A stretch of 64,000 bases of DNA, from assembly GCF_900167525.1 (NCBI RefSeq), contig NZ_FUZQ01000002.1:62001-126000 (forward strand), read 5' to 3'. Source of the stretch: Krasilnikoviella flava (GTDB lineage: Bacteria > Actinomycetota > Actinomycetes > Actinomycetales > Cellulomonadaceae). The first letter of the stretch is position 1; every line of letters begins with the position of its first letter. The translations under genes were made by a program, and so were the position numbers. Shown in pieces: positions 56,789-64,000 of the stretch. The notes under the pieces were generated by a model that saw only the letters and a program-made list of their open reading frames with translations, was not told the origin of the DNA and did no database searches.

Positions 56789-56897
56789 GCTGGTGTCACC
56801 TTCATGTGTGCGTGCGCCGGACGACGGGGCCGGCCGCTAGTCCGACGAACGACGGTACCCCGCGGTTCCCGCACCGCGGCCCGGCGGTCCGGATCCC

Positions 56898-57010
56898 GGC
56901 GAGGTAGTTCGAACCGTGCCGAGGTAGTTCCGGGCTCCGTGAGGTAGTTCGGGCCGTGCCGAGGTAGTTCCTGTCGTGCCGAAGTAGTCCCCGGCTCCTC
57001 GAGGTAGTCC
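56898..57010. repeat. GAGGTAGT repeats, cluster 3
   Basis: Six copies of GAGGTAGTYC (one is GAAGTAGTCC) start at 56901, 56921, 56941, 56961, 56981 and 57001, exactly 20 bp apart, all in one direction. The 10 bp between cores varies more than in cluster 1. The array fills the divergent gap between the ABC ATPase and the NTF2-like gene. Confidence 0.95.
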
Positions 57011-57050
57011 GGGTCCGGCGAGATCCTGCGGCTCGGGACATACTGCCGAG

Positions 57051-57434
57051 ATGGCTCTGAACCGGGACGCGGTGCGGCGCTGGGTCGCCGGGTACGAGGC
57101 GGCGTGGCGCGACAACGACGTCGACGCCGTCGCTCGGCTGTTCACGCCGGACGCGCGGTACGCCCGGTCCCCGTACGACCCCGAAGAGCTCCTCGGGCAC
57201 GACGCGATCCGCCAGTTCTGGACCGTCGACGAGGGGGCCTCGTTCACGATGAGCGCGGAGCCGCTCGCCGTCGAGGGCGACGTCGCCGTCGTCCGGCTCG
57301 AGGTGCGCTATACCGCCCCGGACGTGCAGGAGTACCGCGACCTGTGGGTGCTGCGCTTCGCGCCCGACGGCCGCGTCGCGGACTTCGAGGAGTGGGCGTA
57401 CTGGCCGGGCCGGTCCTGGAGTGCGTCGACCTGA
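57051..57434 (+). CDS. NTF2-like (SnoaL-type) protein
   Basis: 127 residues of cone-shaped alpha+beta fold: VRRWVAGYEAAWRDNDVDAVARLFTPDARYARSPYDPEELLGHDAIRQFW, then strands ending VADFEEWAYWPGR. Function unknown; such proteins are often small enzymes or binding proteins. No ribosome site before the ATG, but CATACT lies about 10 nt upstream, so the transcript may be leaderless. Starts 41 bp after the last GAGGTAGT repeat and ends 1 nt before a convergent gene. Confidence 0.75.
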   Translation: MALNRDAVRRWVAGYEAAWRDNDVDAVARLFTPDARYARSPYDPEELLGHDAIRQFWTVDEGASFTMSAEPLAVEGDVAVVRLEVRYTAPDVQEYRDLWVLRFAPDGRVADFEEWAYWPGRSWSAST

Positions 57435-57435
57435 A

Positions 57436-57875
<440 letters not shown>

Positions 57876-57879
<4 letters not shown>

Positions 57880-59192
57880 GACCGCGCGCCCCCGCGGACG
57901 TCCATGCGGGCGAGGAGCCGGGGGAAGACGTCACCCAGGCGGAGGCCGTCGTGCTCGAACTCGTTGGTCACCCAGGCGTGGGCGTTGCCGACGTGGGCCG
58001 CGGTCTCCAGCGAGAGCCCGGCGTCCACGAACATGTCGTCGTGGTAGACGGCGGCCTCGAGCGGCACCTCGTTGCCGGCCAGGACGTCGAGGTCGTACAG
58101 GTCGTCCCAGTCGGTGCGGGCGGCGAGCGCGTCGGCGGCGGAGCGGAACGGCCGGAGTGCGGCCACCTGCTCGAACATCCAGGGGTAGATCATCTCGCCG
58201 GTGAACAGGAGCGGGCGGGCCGCGGCGCCGAACGACCCGTCGTCGTCGCGCACGCGCTGCGCCGCCCACGCGGTGGCGCCCGTGCCTGACTGCGCGTAGA
58301 TCGACTCGTGCAGGACGGCGTACATCGGGTTGGTCGCGAAGCCGGTCGCGGCCTCCACCTCGGCGAGGAACGTGTCGGTCAGCTCGTCAGAGCCGTCGTC
58401 GAACGCCTCGTCCACGATCCAGTGCACGCGCTCGAAGCCCGGTCCCATGCCGAACGCCATGCCGAGGGTCTGGAAGCGCTCGACGGTGAGCAGGTCCCCG
58501 CCCGGCAGGCGGACGTCGCCGGCGGTGACCCGGTCGGCGATCCGCGCCACGCGCTCGACGTCGTCGGGGTACCGCTCCCGGTACAGCGCGTTCTTGGCCG
58601 TGACGCGCGGCTGGGTGCGCCGGTAGACGTCCTCGGCGCTCGCGGTGAGCCCGGCGAGGCCGCCGGTGACGTACGACGCGGCCACGCCCTCGGGGGCCTG
58701 CGACAGATAGGTGAGCGTGAGGAACCCGCCGTACGACTGGCCGAGCGTGGACCAGCGGCGCCCGCCGTAGACAGTCGTGCGCACGTGCTCGGCGTCGGCG
58801 ACGATCGCGTCGGCGCGGAAGTGGGTGAGGTGCTCGGCCTGGGCGTCGGCCGGCCCGAGCGCGGTGAGCGCGGCGGCCCGGACCGCCGTCGAGCGGCCCG
58901 TGCCGCGCTGGTCGAGCAGCACCACCCGGAACCGCTTCAGGGCCTCGCCCACCCAGCCTTCGCGGCCGGTGGGGCGCGGCCCCTTGCCGCCCGGGCCGCC
59001 CTGCAGGAAGACGAGCAGCGGCAGGTCGTCGGCGCGCCGGGCGGGGTCCACGAGCTCGCGCACGAAGACGGAGAGCGTGCGCCCGTCGTCGGGGTGCGAC
59101 CAGTCGAGCGGCACCGGCAGGGTGCGGTCGGTGACGTGGACGCCGGGGATCGTGTACTCGCGCGTCGTGGTGGTGGTGCCCGTGATGCTCAC
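57876..59192 (-). CDS. Proline iminopeptidase-like alpha/beta hydrolase (S33)
   Basis: 438 residues. LPLLVFLQGGPGGKGPRP is the HGGPG-type oxyanion motif of S33 peptidases, LLDQRGTGRST follows, nucleophile Ser in TLGQSYGGFLTLTYL, and the C-terminal VGNAHAWVTNEFEHDG holds the likely catalytic His. It trims N-terminal proline or similar residues from peptides, or acts as an esterase. GTG start; the transcript may be leaderless since CTACGCT lies about 10 nt upstream. A TetR-type operator lies just upstream at 59216-59241. Confidence 0.86.
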
Positions 59193-59215
59193 CGGGCCAG
59201 CGTAGGCCGGGTTGC

Positions 59216-59241
59216 ATTATTGGAGTGCGTGCTCCAACAAT
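59216..59241. promoter_or_regulatory. TetR-type operator in a divergent promoter
   Basis: ATTATTGGAG (59216-59225) and CTCCAACAAT (59232-59241) are inverted with one mismatch around a 6-bp spacer. It sits between the peptidase (-) and the membrane protein (+) whose downstream neighbour is a TetR gene. Good candidate binding site of that TetR. Confidence 0.7.
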
Positions 59242-59248
59242 TGTCCTC

Positions 59249-59995
59249 GTGCCGACCATCAACCCCTCCGAGGTGCGCCAGCCCCGCCGGGTTCCCGTCC
59301 TCCTGCTGCTCGGGGCCGTGGCCCTCGGCGTCGGGCTGGGCTGGGCCCTCCCGCCGCTCGCCCGCTGGCTGCGCGGGATGCTCGAGCAGAGCCCCCTGCC
59401 GAGCCTCGGCCCCGTCGAGCTGCTCGCGGGCCTGCCCCTCGCGTGGTCGGTGCCGATCCTCGGCGGCCTCGGCGTGGTGGGCGGCGTCCTCGTGGCGCTG
59501 AGCAGCATCGGGGAGTCGCTGCGGCTGACGGTCGCCGACGACCACCTCGAGCACCGCACGGACGACGTGGAGGGCTGGGTCGAGCGGGCGGACGTCGCCG
59601 ACGTTCTCCGCGACGGCCGGTACCTGGTGCTCCTCGGCGCGACCGGCGCCCCGCGGGCCCGGCTGGACGCGGACACGCTGCGCCAGGCCGAGATCCGCGC
59701 CGCGTTCGAGGCCCACGGGTGGCCGTGGCGCGACGTCGACCCCCACGAGGGGGCCTACGAACGGTGGATGGACGGGCGCCCCGGGTTCTCGGCGGCCGAG
59801 CACCTGCTGCTGCGCCGCCGGCTCGCCGAGCGCAAGGACGCCGCCGCGGTCACGGAGGTCGACGTCGCGCTCGCCGGTCACCGTCTCGCCGCGCGCGTCC
59901 GCGACGACCGGCTCCAGGTCCGGCGGCTCGGGGCCGGCGCGCCCGCCGCCCCGACGGATCGTGCGGCGGACGTCGCCCGTGGCGCGCAGGGTTGA
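59249..59995 (+). CDS. Two-helix membrane protein with PH-like domain (YqeB-like)
   Basis: About 248 residues from GTG 59249. Two membrane helices (VPVLLLLGAVALGVGLGWALP; WSVPILGGLGVVGGVLVAL) then a beta-rich cytoplasmic part (LRLTVADDHLEHRTDDVEGWVERADVADVLRDGRYLVLLG) resembling PH-domain YqeB proteins. The role is unknown. GTG 59225 is also possible, but lies within the operator. The end overlaps the TetR gene, suggesting an operon with its own regulator. Confidence 0.65.
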   Translation: MPTINPSEVRQPRRVPVLLLLGAVALGVGLGWALPPLARWLRGMLEQSPLPSLGPVELLAGLPLAWSVPILGGLGVVGGVLVALSSIGESLRLTVADDHLEHRTDDVEGWVERADVADVLRDGRYLVLLGATGAPRARLDADTLRQAEIRAAFEAHGWPWRDVDPHEGAYERWMDGRPGFSAAEHLLLRRRLAERKDAAAVTEVDVALAGHRLAARVRDDRLQVRRLGAGAPAAPTDRAADVARGAQG

Positions 59996-60611
59996 CCCGG
60001 CGCGCCACGAGGCGCGCCGCCTGCAGATCATCGGGGCCGGGCTGACCGTGCTGGCCGGACGTGGCTACGAGGGGGCGACGACGGCGGCGATCTGCCGGGA
60101 GGCGGGGATCGGCTCGGGCACGTTCTTCCACTACTTCGCGACGAAGACGGAGCTCGTGCTGGCGATCCTCGAGCTCGGCACCGCCGAGACCGTCGAGCAG
60201 GCGGCGGCGTTCGAGGGGCGCACGGACCCGTTCGCCGTCCTGCTCGAGCTCGTGGGCTCCTGGGCCGACGACGCCGCCGACCCCCGCATCCCGGGCTTCG
60301 TCCGCGCGGTGGCCGGCGTCATGCACCTGCCCGCCGTCGCGGCGGTGCTCGCCGCCGACGACCGTGCGCAGCGCGACCTGCTGCTCCCGTGGGTCGAGCG
60401 CGGCCAGGCCGCGGGGGAGGTCCGCGCGGACCTCGCCCCGGCCCGCATCGCCTCCTGGCTGGCCCTCCTCTCCGGCGGCTTCCTGGAGCGCGTCGCCACC
60501 GACGACGCCTTCACCGTCGACGGCGAGAGGGGCCTCCTGGTCGCCACGGCCCGGGCGTTCCTCGCCGGTCCCGCGGACGCCGCGGATGCGACCACCTGGC
60601 CCCGCCGCTAG
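59979..60611 (+). CDS. TetR-family transcriptional regulator
   Basis: About 210 residues from GTG 59979 (GTG 59961 is possible). HTH: RLQIIGAGLTVLAGRGYEGATTAAICREAGIGSGTFFHYFATKTELVLAILE. The rest is the helical ligand domain (AVLLELVGSWADDAADPRIPGFVRAVAGVMHL). It overlaps the membrane-protein gene and probably represses the operon and the divergent peptidase from the operator at 59216-59241. Confidence 0.86.
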   Translation: MARRVDPARHEARRLQIIGAGLTVLAGRGYEGATTAAICREAGIGSGTFFHYFATKTELVLAILELGTAETVEQAAAFEGRTDPFAVLLELVGSWADDAADPRIPGFVRAVAGVMHLPAVAAVLAADDRAQRDLLLPWVERGQAAGEVRADLAPARIASWLALLSGGFLERVATDDAFTVDGERGLLVATARAFLAGPADAADATTWPRR

Positions 60612-60645
60612 GCAGGAGTGGGGCCTGAGGCCCTGCGTCGCTCCC

Positions 60646-61100
60646 GTGGTCCCGACGGACGGCGTCTCCGGCGCCGACCTCGCCTGGGGCGGCCTGTCCG
60701 GGCCCGGCACCGGGGCGGCGATGGTGTTCCTCGTCCGCGGCATCTCCCAGGGCGCGATCTCGATCGTCGTCCCCATCAGTGCCGTCGGCGGGCTGGTGCT
60801 CCCGGTGCTGGCGGCGGTGCGCGACGGGCTGGCCTCGAGCGTGGGCGTCGCGGTGCAGTACTTCGCGCTCGCCCAGGCCGGAACAGGCTCGGGGGTCGGG
60901 GCCGCAGCGGGCCTCGTCGCCTACCTGCTGGCGACCCGGTTGACGCTCTTCGCCGTCGCGGTGGCCTGTACCCGGTGGAGCCGGTCCTCGTCGGCCTCAC
61001 GGTCCTCGGCGAACGGCCACACCGGTCCAGACGGTCGGCCTCGCGCTCGTCGGCGTCGCCACCGTCCTCCTCGTCGTGCCCTGGCCGGCCCGCGGAACAC
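60646..61100 (+). pseudogene. Decayed EamA/DMT-type transporter gene
   Basis: Three reading frames each hold pieces of one EamA permease: DGVSGADLAWGGLSGPGTGAAMVFLVRGISQGAISIVVPISAVGGLVLPVLAAV and ASSVGVAVQYFALAQAG in the first, LYPVEPVLVGLTVLGERPHR in the second from about 60967, and QTVGLALVGVATVLLVVPWP in the third from about 61028. The N-terminus and several helices between AQAG and LYPV are missing. Two frameshifts plus a deletion make it non-functional; sequencing error could explain a frameshift but not the deletion. Confidence 0.75.
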
Positions 61101-61144
61101 AGCACCGGCAGCAGCACCCACCAGGCGCAGAGGACGAACGCAGA

Positions 61145-61247
61145 GCGGCGGGGAGGAACGTCGTGCGGGCGGTCGTAGAAGTCCCGGAGTGGAGGGCGTC
61201 CTGGCGCCCGTGAACGCGACCGCTCGCACGACGTTCCTCCCCGCCGC
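61145..61247. repeat. 31-bp near-perfect inverted repeat after glpK
   Basis: 61145-61175 and 61217-61247 are reverse complements with one mismatch (arms begin GCGGCGGGGAGGAACGTCGT) and a 41-nt loop. It lies between the EamA pseudogene and the glpK stop. It may terminate glpK, or be a small MITE-like element; no open frame or target duplication was seen. Confidence 0.88.
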
Positions 61248-61261
61248 GGGCTCAAGAACGA

Positions 61262-62776
61262 CTACAGCACGTCCGCATCCACCCAGTCGAACGTCTTCGA
61301 CACGGCCTTCTTCCACGACCGGTAGAGGCGCTCCCGCTCGTCCTCGGCCATGGCCGGCGACCAGCGCTTGTCCTCCGCCCAGTTCGCGGTGACGTCCTCC
61401 TCGCCCTTCCAGAACCCGACGGCGATGCCGGCGGCGTAGGCGGCGCCGAGCGCCGTCGTCTCGGCGACCTTGGGCCGCACGACGTCGACGCCGAGCTGGT
61501 CGGCCTGGAACTGCATGAGCAGCTCGTTCTGGACCATGCCGCCGTCCACCTTGAGCTCGGTGAGCTGCACCCCGGAGTCGAGCTTCATGGCGTCCACGAC
61601 CTCGCGGGTCTGGTAGGCCACGGCCTCCAGGGCGGCCCGCGCGATGTGGTTGCGGTTGACGTACCGGGTGAGGCCGACGAGCGCGCCGCGCGCGTCGGGG
61701 CGCCAGTACGGGGCGAAGAGGCCCGAGAACGCGGGCACGAAGTACGCGCCGCCGTTGTCCTCGACCTTGCGGGCCAGCCACTCGACGTCGGGGGCGTCCT
61801 CGAACATGCCGAGGTTGTCCCGCAGCCACTGGATGAGCGAGCCCGTGACGGCGATGGAGCCCTCGAGCGCGTACACCTGGGGGGCGTCGCCGATCTTGTA
61901 GCAGACGGTGGTGAGCAGGCCGTTCTTGCTCGGCACCTTCTCCGTGCCCGTGTTGAGGAGCATGAAGTTGCCGGTGCCGTAGGTGTTCTTCGCGGTGCCG
62001 ACCTCGAAGCACGCCTGGCCGAACGTGGCGGCCTGCTGGTCGCCGAGGATGCCGGCGATCGGCACGCCGGGCACCAGGCCGCGGACGCGTCCCTGCCCGT
62101 ACACCTCGGAGGAGGAGCGGATCTCCGGCAGCATCGACATCGGGATGCCCATGTCGGCGGCGATGTCCTCGCGCCAGCTCAGGGTGTCGAGATCCATGAG
62201 CATGGTGCGCGACGCGTTGGTGACGTCGGTGACGTGCACGCCGCCCTCGGGCCCGCCCGTCATGTTCCACAGCACCCAGGTGTCGGTGTTGCCGAACAGC
62301 AGGTCGCCGCGCTCGGCCGCCTCGCGTGCGCCCTCGACGTTGTCGAGGATCCACTTCACCTTGGGGCCGGAGAAGTAGGTCGCGAGCGGGAGGCCCACGA
62401 TCGACTTGTACTTCTCGGCGCCCTCGGAGCCGCCGAGCTCGTCGACGATCGCCTGCGTGCGGGTGTCCTGCCAGACGATCGCGTTGTACACAGGCTTGCC
62501 GGTGTTCTTGTCCCACACGACGGCGGTCTCACGCTGGTTGGTGATGCCGATCGCGGCGAGGTCGGTGTGCGCCAGGTTGCCGCGGGTGAGCGCCAGCCCG
62601 ACGACCTCGCGGACGTTGGTCCAGATCTGCTCGGCGTTGTGCTCGACCCAGCCGGCCTTGGGGAAGATCTGCTCGTGCTCGAGCTGGCCGGAGGAGACGA
62701 TCCGGCCGGAGTGGTCGAAGACGATGGCACGCGAGCTCGTCGTGCCCTGGTCGATGGCGAGGACGTAGTCAGCCAT
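61262..62776 (-). CDS. glpK: Glycerol kinase
   Basis: 504 residues. [18 protein letters not shown] (phosphate-1), [85 protein letters not shown] (phosphate-2), [29 protein letters not shown] (adenosine site). It phosphorylates glycerol with ATP. Last gene of the glpD-glpF-glpK operon; a hairpin lies between glpF and glpK. Normal length for the family. Confidence 0.97.
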   Translation of the reverse strand: MADYVLAIDQGTTSSRAIVFDHSGRIVSSGQLEHEQIFPKAGWVEHNAEQIWTNVREVVGLALTRGNLAHTDLAAIGITNQRETAVVWDKNTGKPVYNAIVWQDTRTQAIVDELGGSEGAEKYKSIVGLPLATYFSGPKVKWILDNVEGAREAAERGDLLFGNTDTWVLWNMTGGPEGGVHVTDVTNASRTMLMDLDTLSWREDIAADMGIPMSMLPEIRSSSEVYGQGRVRGLVPGVPIAGILGDQQAATFGQACFEVGTAKNTYGTGNFMLLNTGTEKVPSKNGLLTTVCYKIGDAPQVYALEGSIAVTGSLIQWLRDNLGMFEDAPDVEWLARKVEDNGGAYFVPAFSGLFAPYWRPDARGALVGLTRYVNRNHIARAALEAVAYQTREVVDAMKLDSGVQLTELKVDGGMVQNELLMQFQADQLGVDVVRPKVAETTALGAAYAAGIAVGFWKGEEDVTANWAEDKRWSPAMAEDERERLYRSWKKAVSKTFDWVDADVL

Positions 62777-62813
62777 GGGGGTTGCCCTTCACGTCGGTGT
62801 GGGTGGTGAGAGG

Positions 62814-62843
62814 CCGGCCGGGCCCGGGCGGGCCCGGCCGGCG
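62814..62843. other. 13-bp hairpin between glpF and glpK
   Basis: GCCGGCCGGGCCC (62814-62826) and its exact complement (62831-62843) around GGGC. In this 74-nt gap it may lower glpK relative to glpF or protect the upstream mRNA; both are inferred from position. Confidence 0.7.
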
Positions 62844-62850
62844 GGTCGGG

Positions 62851-63612
62851 TCAGGAGTAGGCGGCGCCGAGGAGGCCGGCGAGCACGCCGCCCACCAGCG
62901 GGCCCGCCACGGGCACCCAGGCGTAGGCCCAGTCGCTGGAGCCCTTGCCCTTGATCGGCAGGAAGGCGTGCGCGATGCGCGGGCCCAGGTCACGGGCGGG
63001 GTTGATGGCGTACCCCGTCGGGCCACCGAGGCTGGCGCCGATGCCGACCACGATCAGCGCGACGGCGAGCGGCCCGAGCCCGGAGGGCGACTTGCCCGAG
63101 ACGACGACGAAGAACACCAGCACGAAGGTCGCGACGACCTCGGTGATGAAGTTCCAGCCGTAGGAGCGCAGCTCCGGACCGGTGGAGAACACCGCGAGCT
63201 TGGTGGCTCCCGGGGCTTCCTGGTCGAAGTGCTTCTTGTACACGAGGAACGCGAGCACGGCGCCGATGATGGCGCCGATCATCTCTGCCGCGAAGTAGAT
63301 GAACATGTTGCTCACGGTCGGCTCGATCGTGGCGGTGACCCGCCCCTCGGGCCCGGTGAGCGTGGCGAACGGCAGGTCGGCCGTGTAGAGGCCGATCGTC
63401 ACCGCGGGATTGAGGTGCGCACCGGACTTGTACGCCGTGAAGACACCCGCGAAGACCGCGAGGCCCCACCCGAAGTTGATCAGCAGCCAGCCGCCGTCGA
63501 AGCCCTTGGTTCGGGGCAGGATGACGTTGGCGACCACTCCGGCACCCAGCAGGATCAGGGTCGCGGTCCCGAGGATCTCGGACCAGAACGCCTGCATGAT
63601 CAATGTATCCAT
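62851..63612 (-). CDS. glpF: Glycerol uptake facilitator (aquaglyceroporin)
   Basis: 253 residues, six membrane helices and the two half-helix NPA motifs SGAHLNPAVTIGLY and GYAINPARDLGPRIAHAFLP; the residue after the second NPAR is Asp, as in glycerol-conducting members. Lets glycerol diffuse in, trapped by GlpK. Start ATG 63612; operon with glpD upstream and glpK downstream. Confidence 0.95.
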   Translation of the reverse strand: MDTLIMQAFWSEILGTATLILLGAGVVANVILPRTKGFDGGWLLINFGWGLAVFAGVFTAYKSGAHLNPAVTIGLYTADLPFATLTGPEGRVTATIEPTVSNMFIYFAAEMIGAIIGAVLAFLVYKKHFDQEAPGATKLAVFSTGPELRSYGWNFITEVVATFVLVFFVVVSGKSPSGLGPLAVALIVVGIGASLGGPTGYAINPARDLGPRIAHAFLPIKGKGSSDWAYAWVPVAGPLVGGVLAGLLGAAYS

Positions 63613-63698
63613 CGTCGGATCTCTTTCTCTTCAGGGACCTCGTTGTCCTCTCCGGGACCGGAGAGCCCGCGACGGGCAGCCGCCCTGCGGGTGATTGC

Positions 63699-63720
63699 CC
63701 CGGCCGGGCTCCCGGCCGGG
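63699..63720. other. GC-rich palindromic hairpin between glpD and glpF
   Basis: CCCGGCCGGG occurs twice (63699-63708 and 63711-63720), each copy self-complementary, so they can form one stem with a 2-nt loop. It lies just after the glpD stop, before the glpF start. May reduce read-through or stabilise mRNA. Confidence 0.55.
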
Positions 63721-63727
63721 TGACTCG

Positions 63728-64000
63728 TCAGCCCCGCAGGGGCTGCATGGCGGCGACGTCGGGTGCGCGGAGGCGTGCGGCCTCTGCGCCGGCGTCGTCG
63801 GGCTCGTGCTCCGCCGCGTCCTCTGCTCGGGCGCGGGCGGTGTAGGAGTCGACCTCCGTCTGCCGGGTCGCGTCGTCCCAGCCGAGCAGCGGCGCGGCGA
63901 TGTCGGCGATCTCGTCGAGCGCGGCCACGCCGCGGTCCTCGACCTCGTACACGAGGCGGGTGCGGTGCAGCAGCAGGTCCTCGAGGTGCAGCGCACCCTC
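63728..64000 (-). CDS. glpD: Glycerol-3-phosphate dehydrogenase, C-terminal fragment
   Basis: The last 90 codons lie in the window; the gene continues past the right edge. EGALHLEDLLLHRTRLVYEVEDRGVAALDEIADIAAPLLGWDDATRQTEVDSYTARARAE is the C-terminal cap helix domain of aerobic GlpD. The enzyme oxidises glycerol 3-phosphate to dihydroxyacetone phosphate at the membrane with FAD. The tail (DDAGAEAARLRAPDVAAMQPLRG) is variable. Heads the glpD-glpF-glpK operon. Confidence 0.85.
   Translation of the reverse strand, partial: EGALHLEDLLLHRTRLVYEVEDRGVAALDEIADIAAPLLGWDDATRQTEVDSYTARARAEDAAEHEPDDAGAEAARLRAPDVAAMQPLRG

Overview
The window is very GC-rich DNA (well above 70 % by eye), with almost every third codon position G or C, many GTG starts and many 4-nt ATGA/GTGA gene overlaps. 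This fits a high-GC Gram-positive actinobacterium. Secreted GH10 xylanase, PL1 pectate lyase and GH76 mannanase, a LacI/CUT1 sugar locus, a RamB-type regulator beside GTP-PEPCK and a mycobacterial-type leucine operon suggest a plant-polymer-degrading member of the Micrococcales (Cellulomonadaceae/Promicromonosporaceae neighbourhood). The family assignment is inference, because no rRNA or tRNA gene was seen.

Layout. 1-6.3 kb: end of a VOC protein, a P-loop nucleoside kinase, a xylanase, and the lutABC lactate operon facing its GntR regulator across a palindromic operator. 6.4-8.2 kb: SprT-like protein and a stand-alone FabH. 8.2-18.1 kb: a carbohydrate locus with two Gfo/Idh/MocA oxidoreductases, a pectate lyase, a LacI regulator fused to a DUF6807 (PmoA-like) domain, and a divergent CUT1 ABC transporter with two LacI-type operators in the shared promoter region. 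18.2-25.3 kb: SDR, MarR, a luciferase-like/FAD-oxidase fusion, an aldo/keto reductase, a PfkB + uridine-kinase-like pair and an Lrp regulator. 25.4-38.4 kb: a 12-gene operon for branched-chain amino acid (leucine) breakdown (bkdABC, carboxylase pair, acyl-CoA dehydrogenase, MaoC, CitE-like lyase, CoA-transferase pair, thiolase). 38.5-49.5 kb: mannanase, ThuA-like, VOC, AIM24, TrmL, an oxidoreductase/proline-racemase-family pair, two alpha/beta hydrolases and a large LuxR (LAL-type) regulator. 49.6-54.5 kb: trpS behind a WWW leader peptide and attenuator, then pckG divergent from a RamB-like regulator. 54.6-64 kb: CNNM/CorC protein, orphan ABC ATPase, small genes, a peptidase with a TetR-type operator, an EamA pseudogene, and the glpD-glpF-glpK operon (glpD cut by the window end).

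Three kinds of non-coding structure stand out. (1) A GCCTGTCGA/TCGACAGGC palindromic element occurs between genes and, in frame, inside or at the ends of several proteins of the leucine operon and TrmL. (2) Arrays of a 20-bp-period CGAGGTAGT repeat occur at three loci, and two genes take their stop codon from the repeat. (3) Large near-perfect inverted repeats with 12-31 bp arms lie in many gene-gene gaps, mostly convergent ones. Several palindromic operators can be assigned to adjacent regulators. All calls come from reading sequence and translations; no database search or folding program was run.
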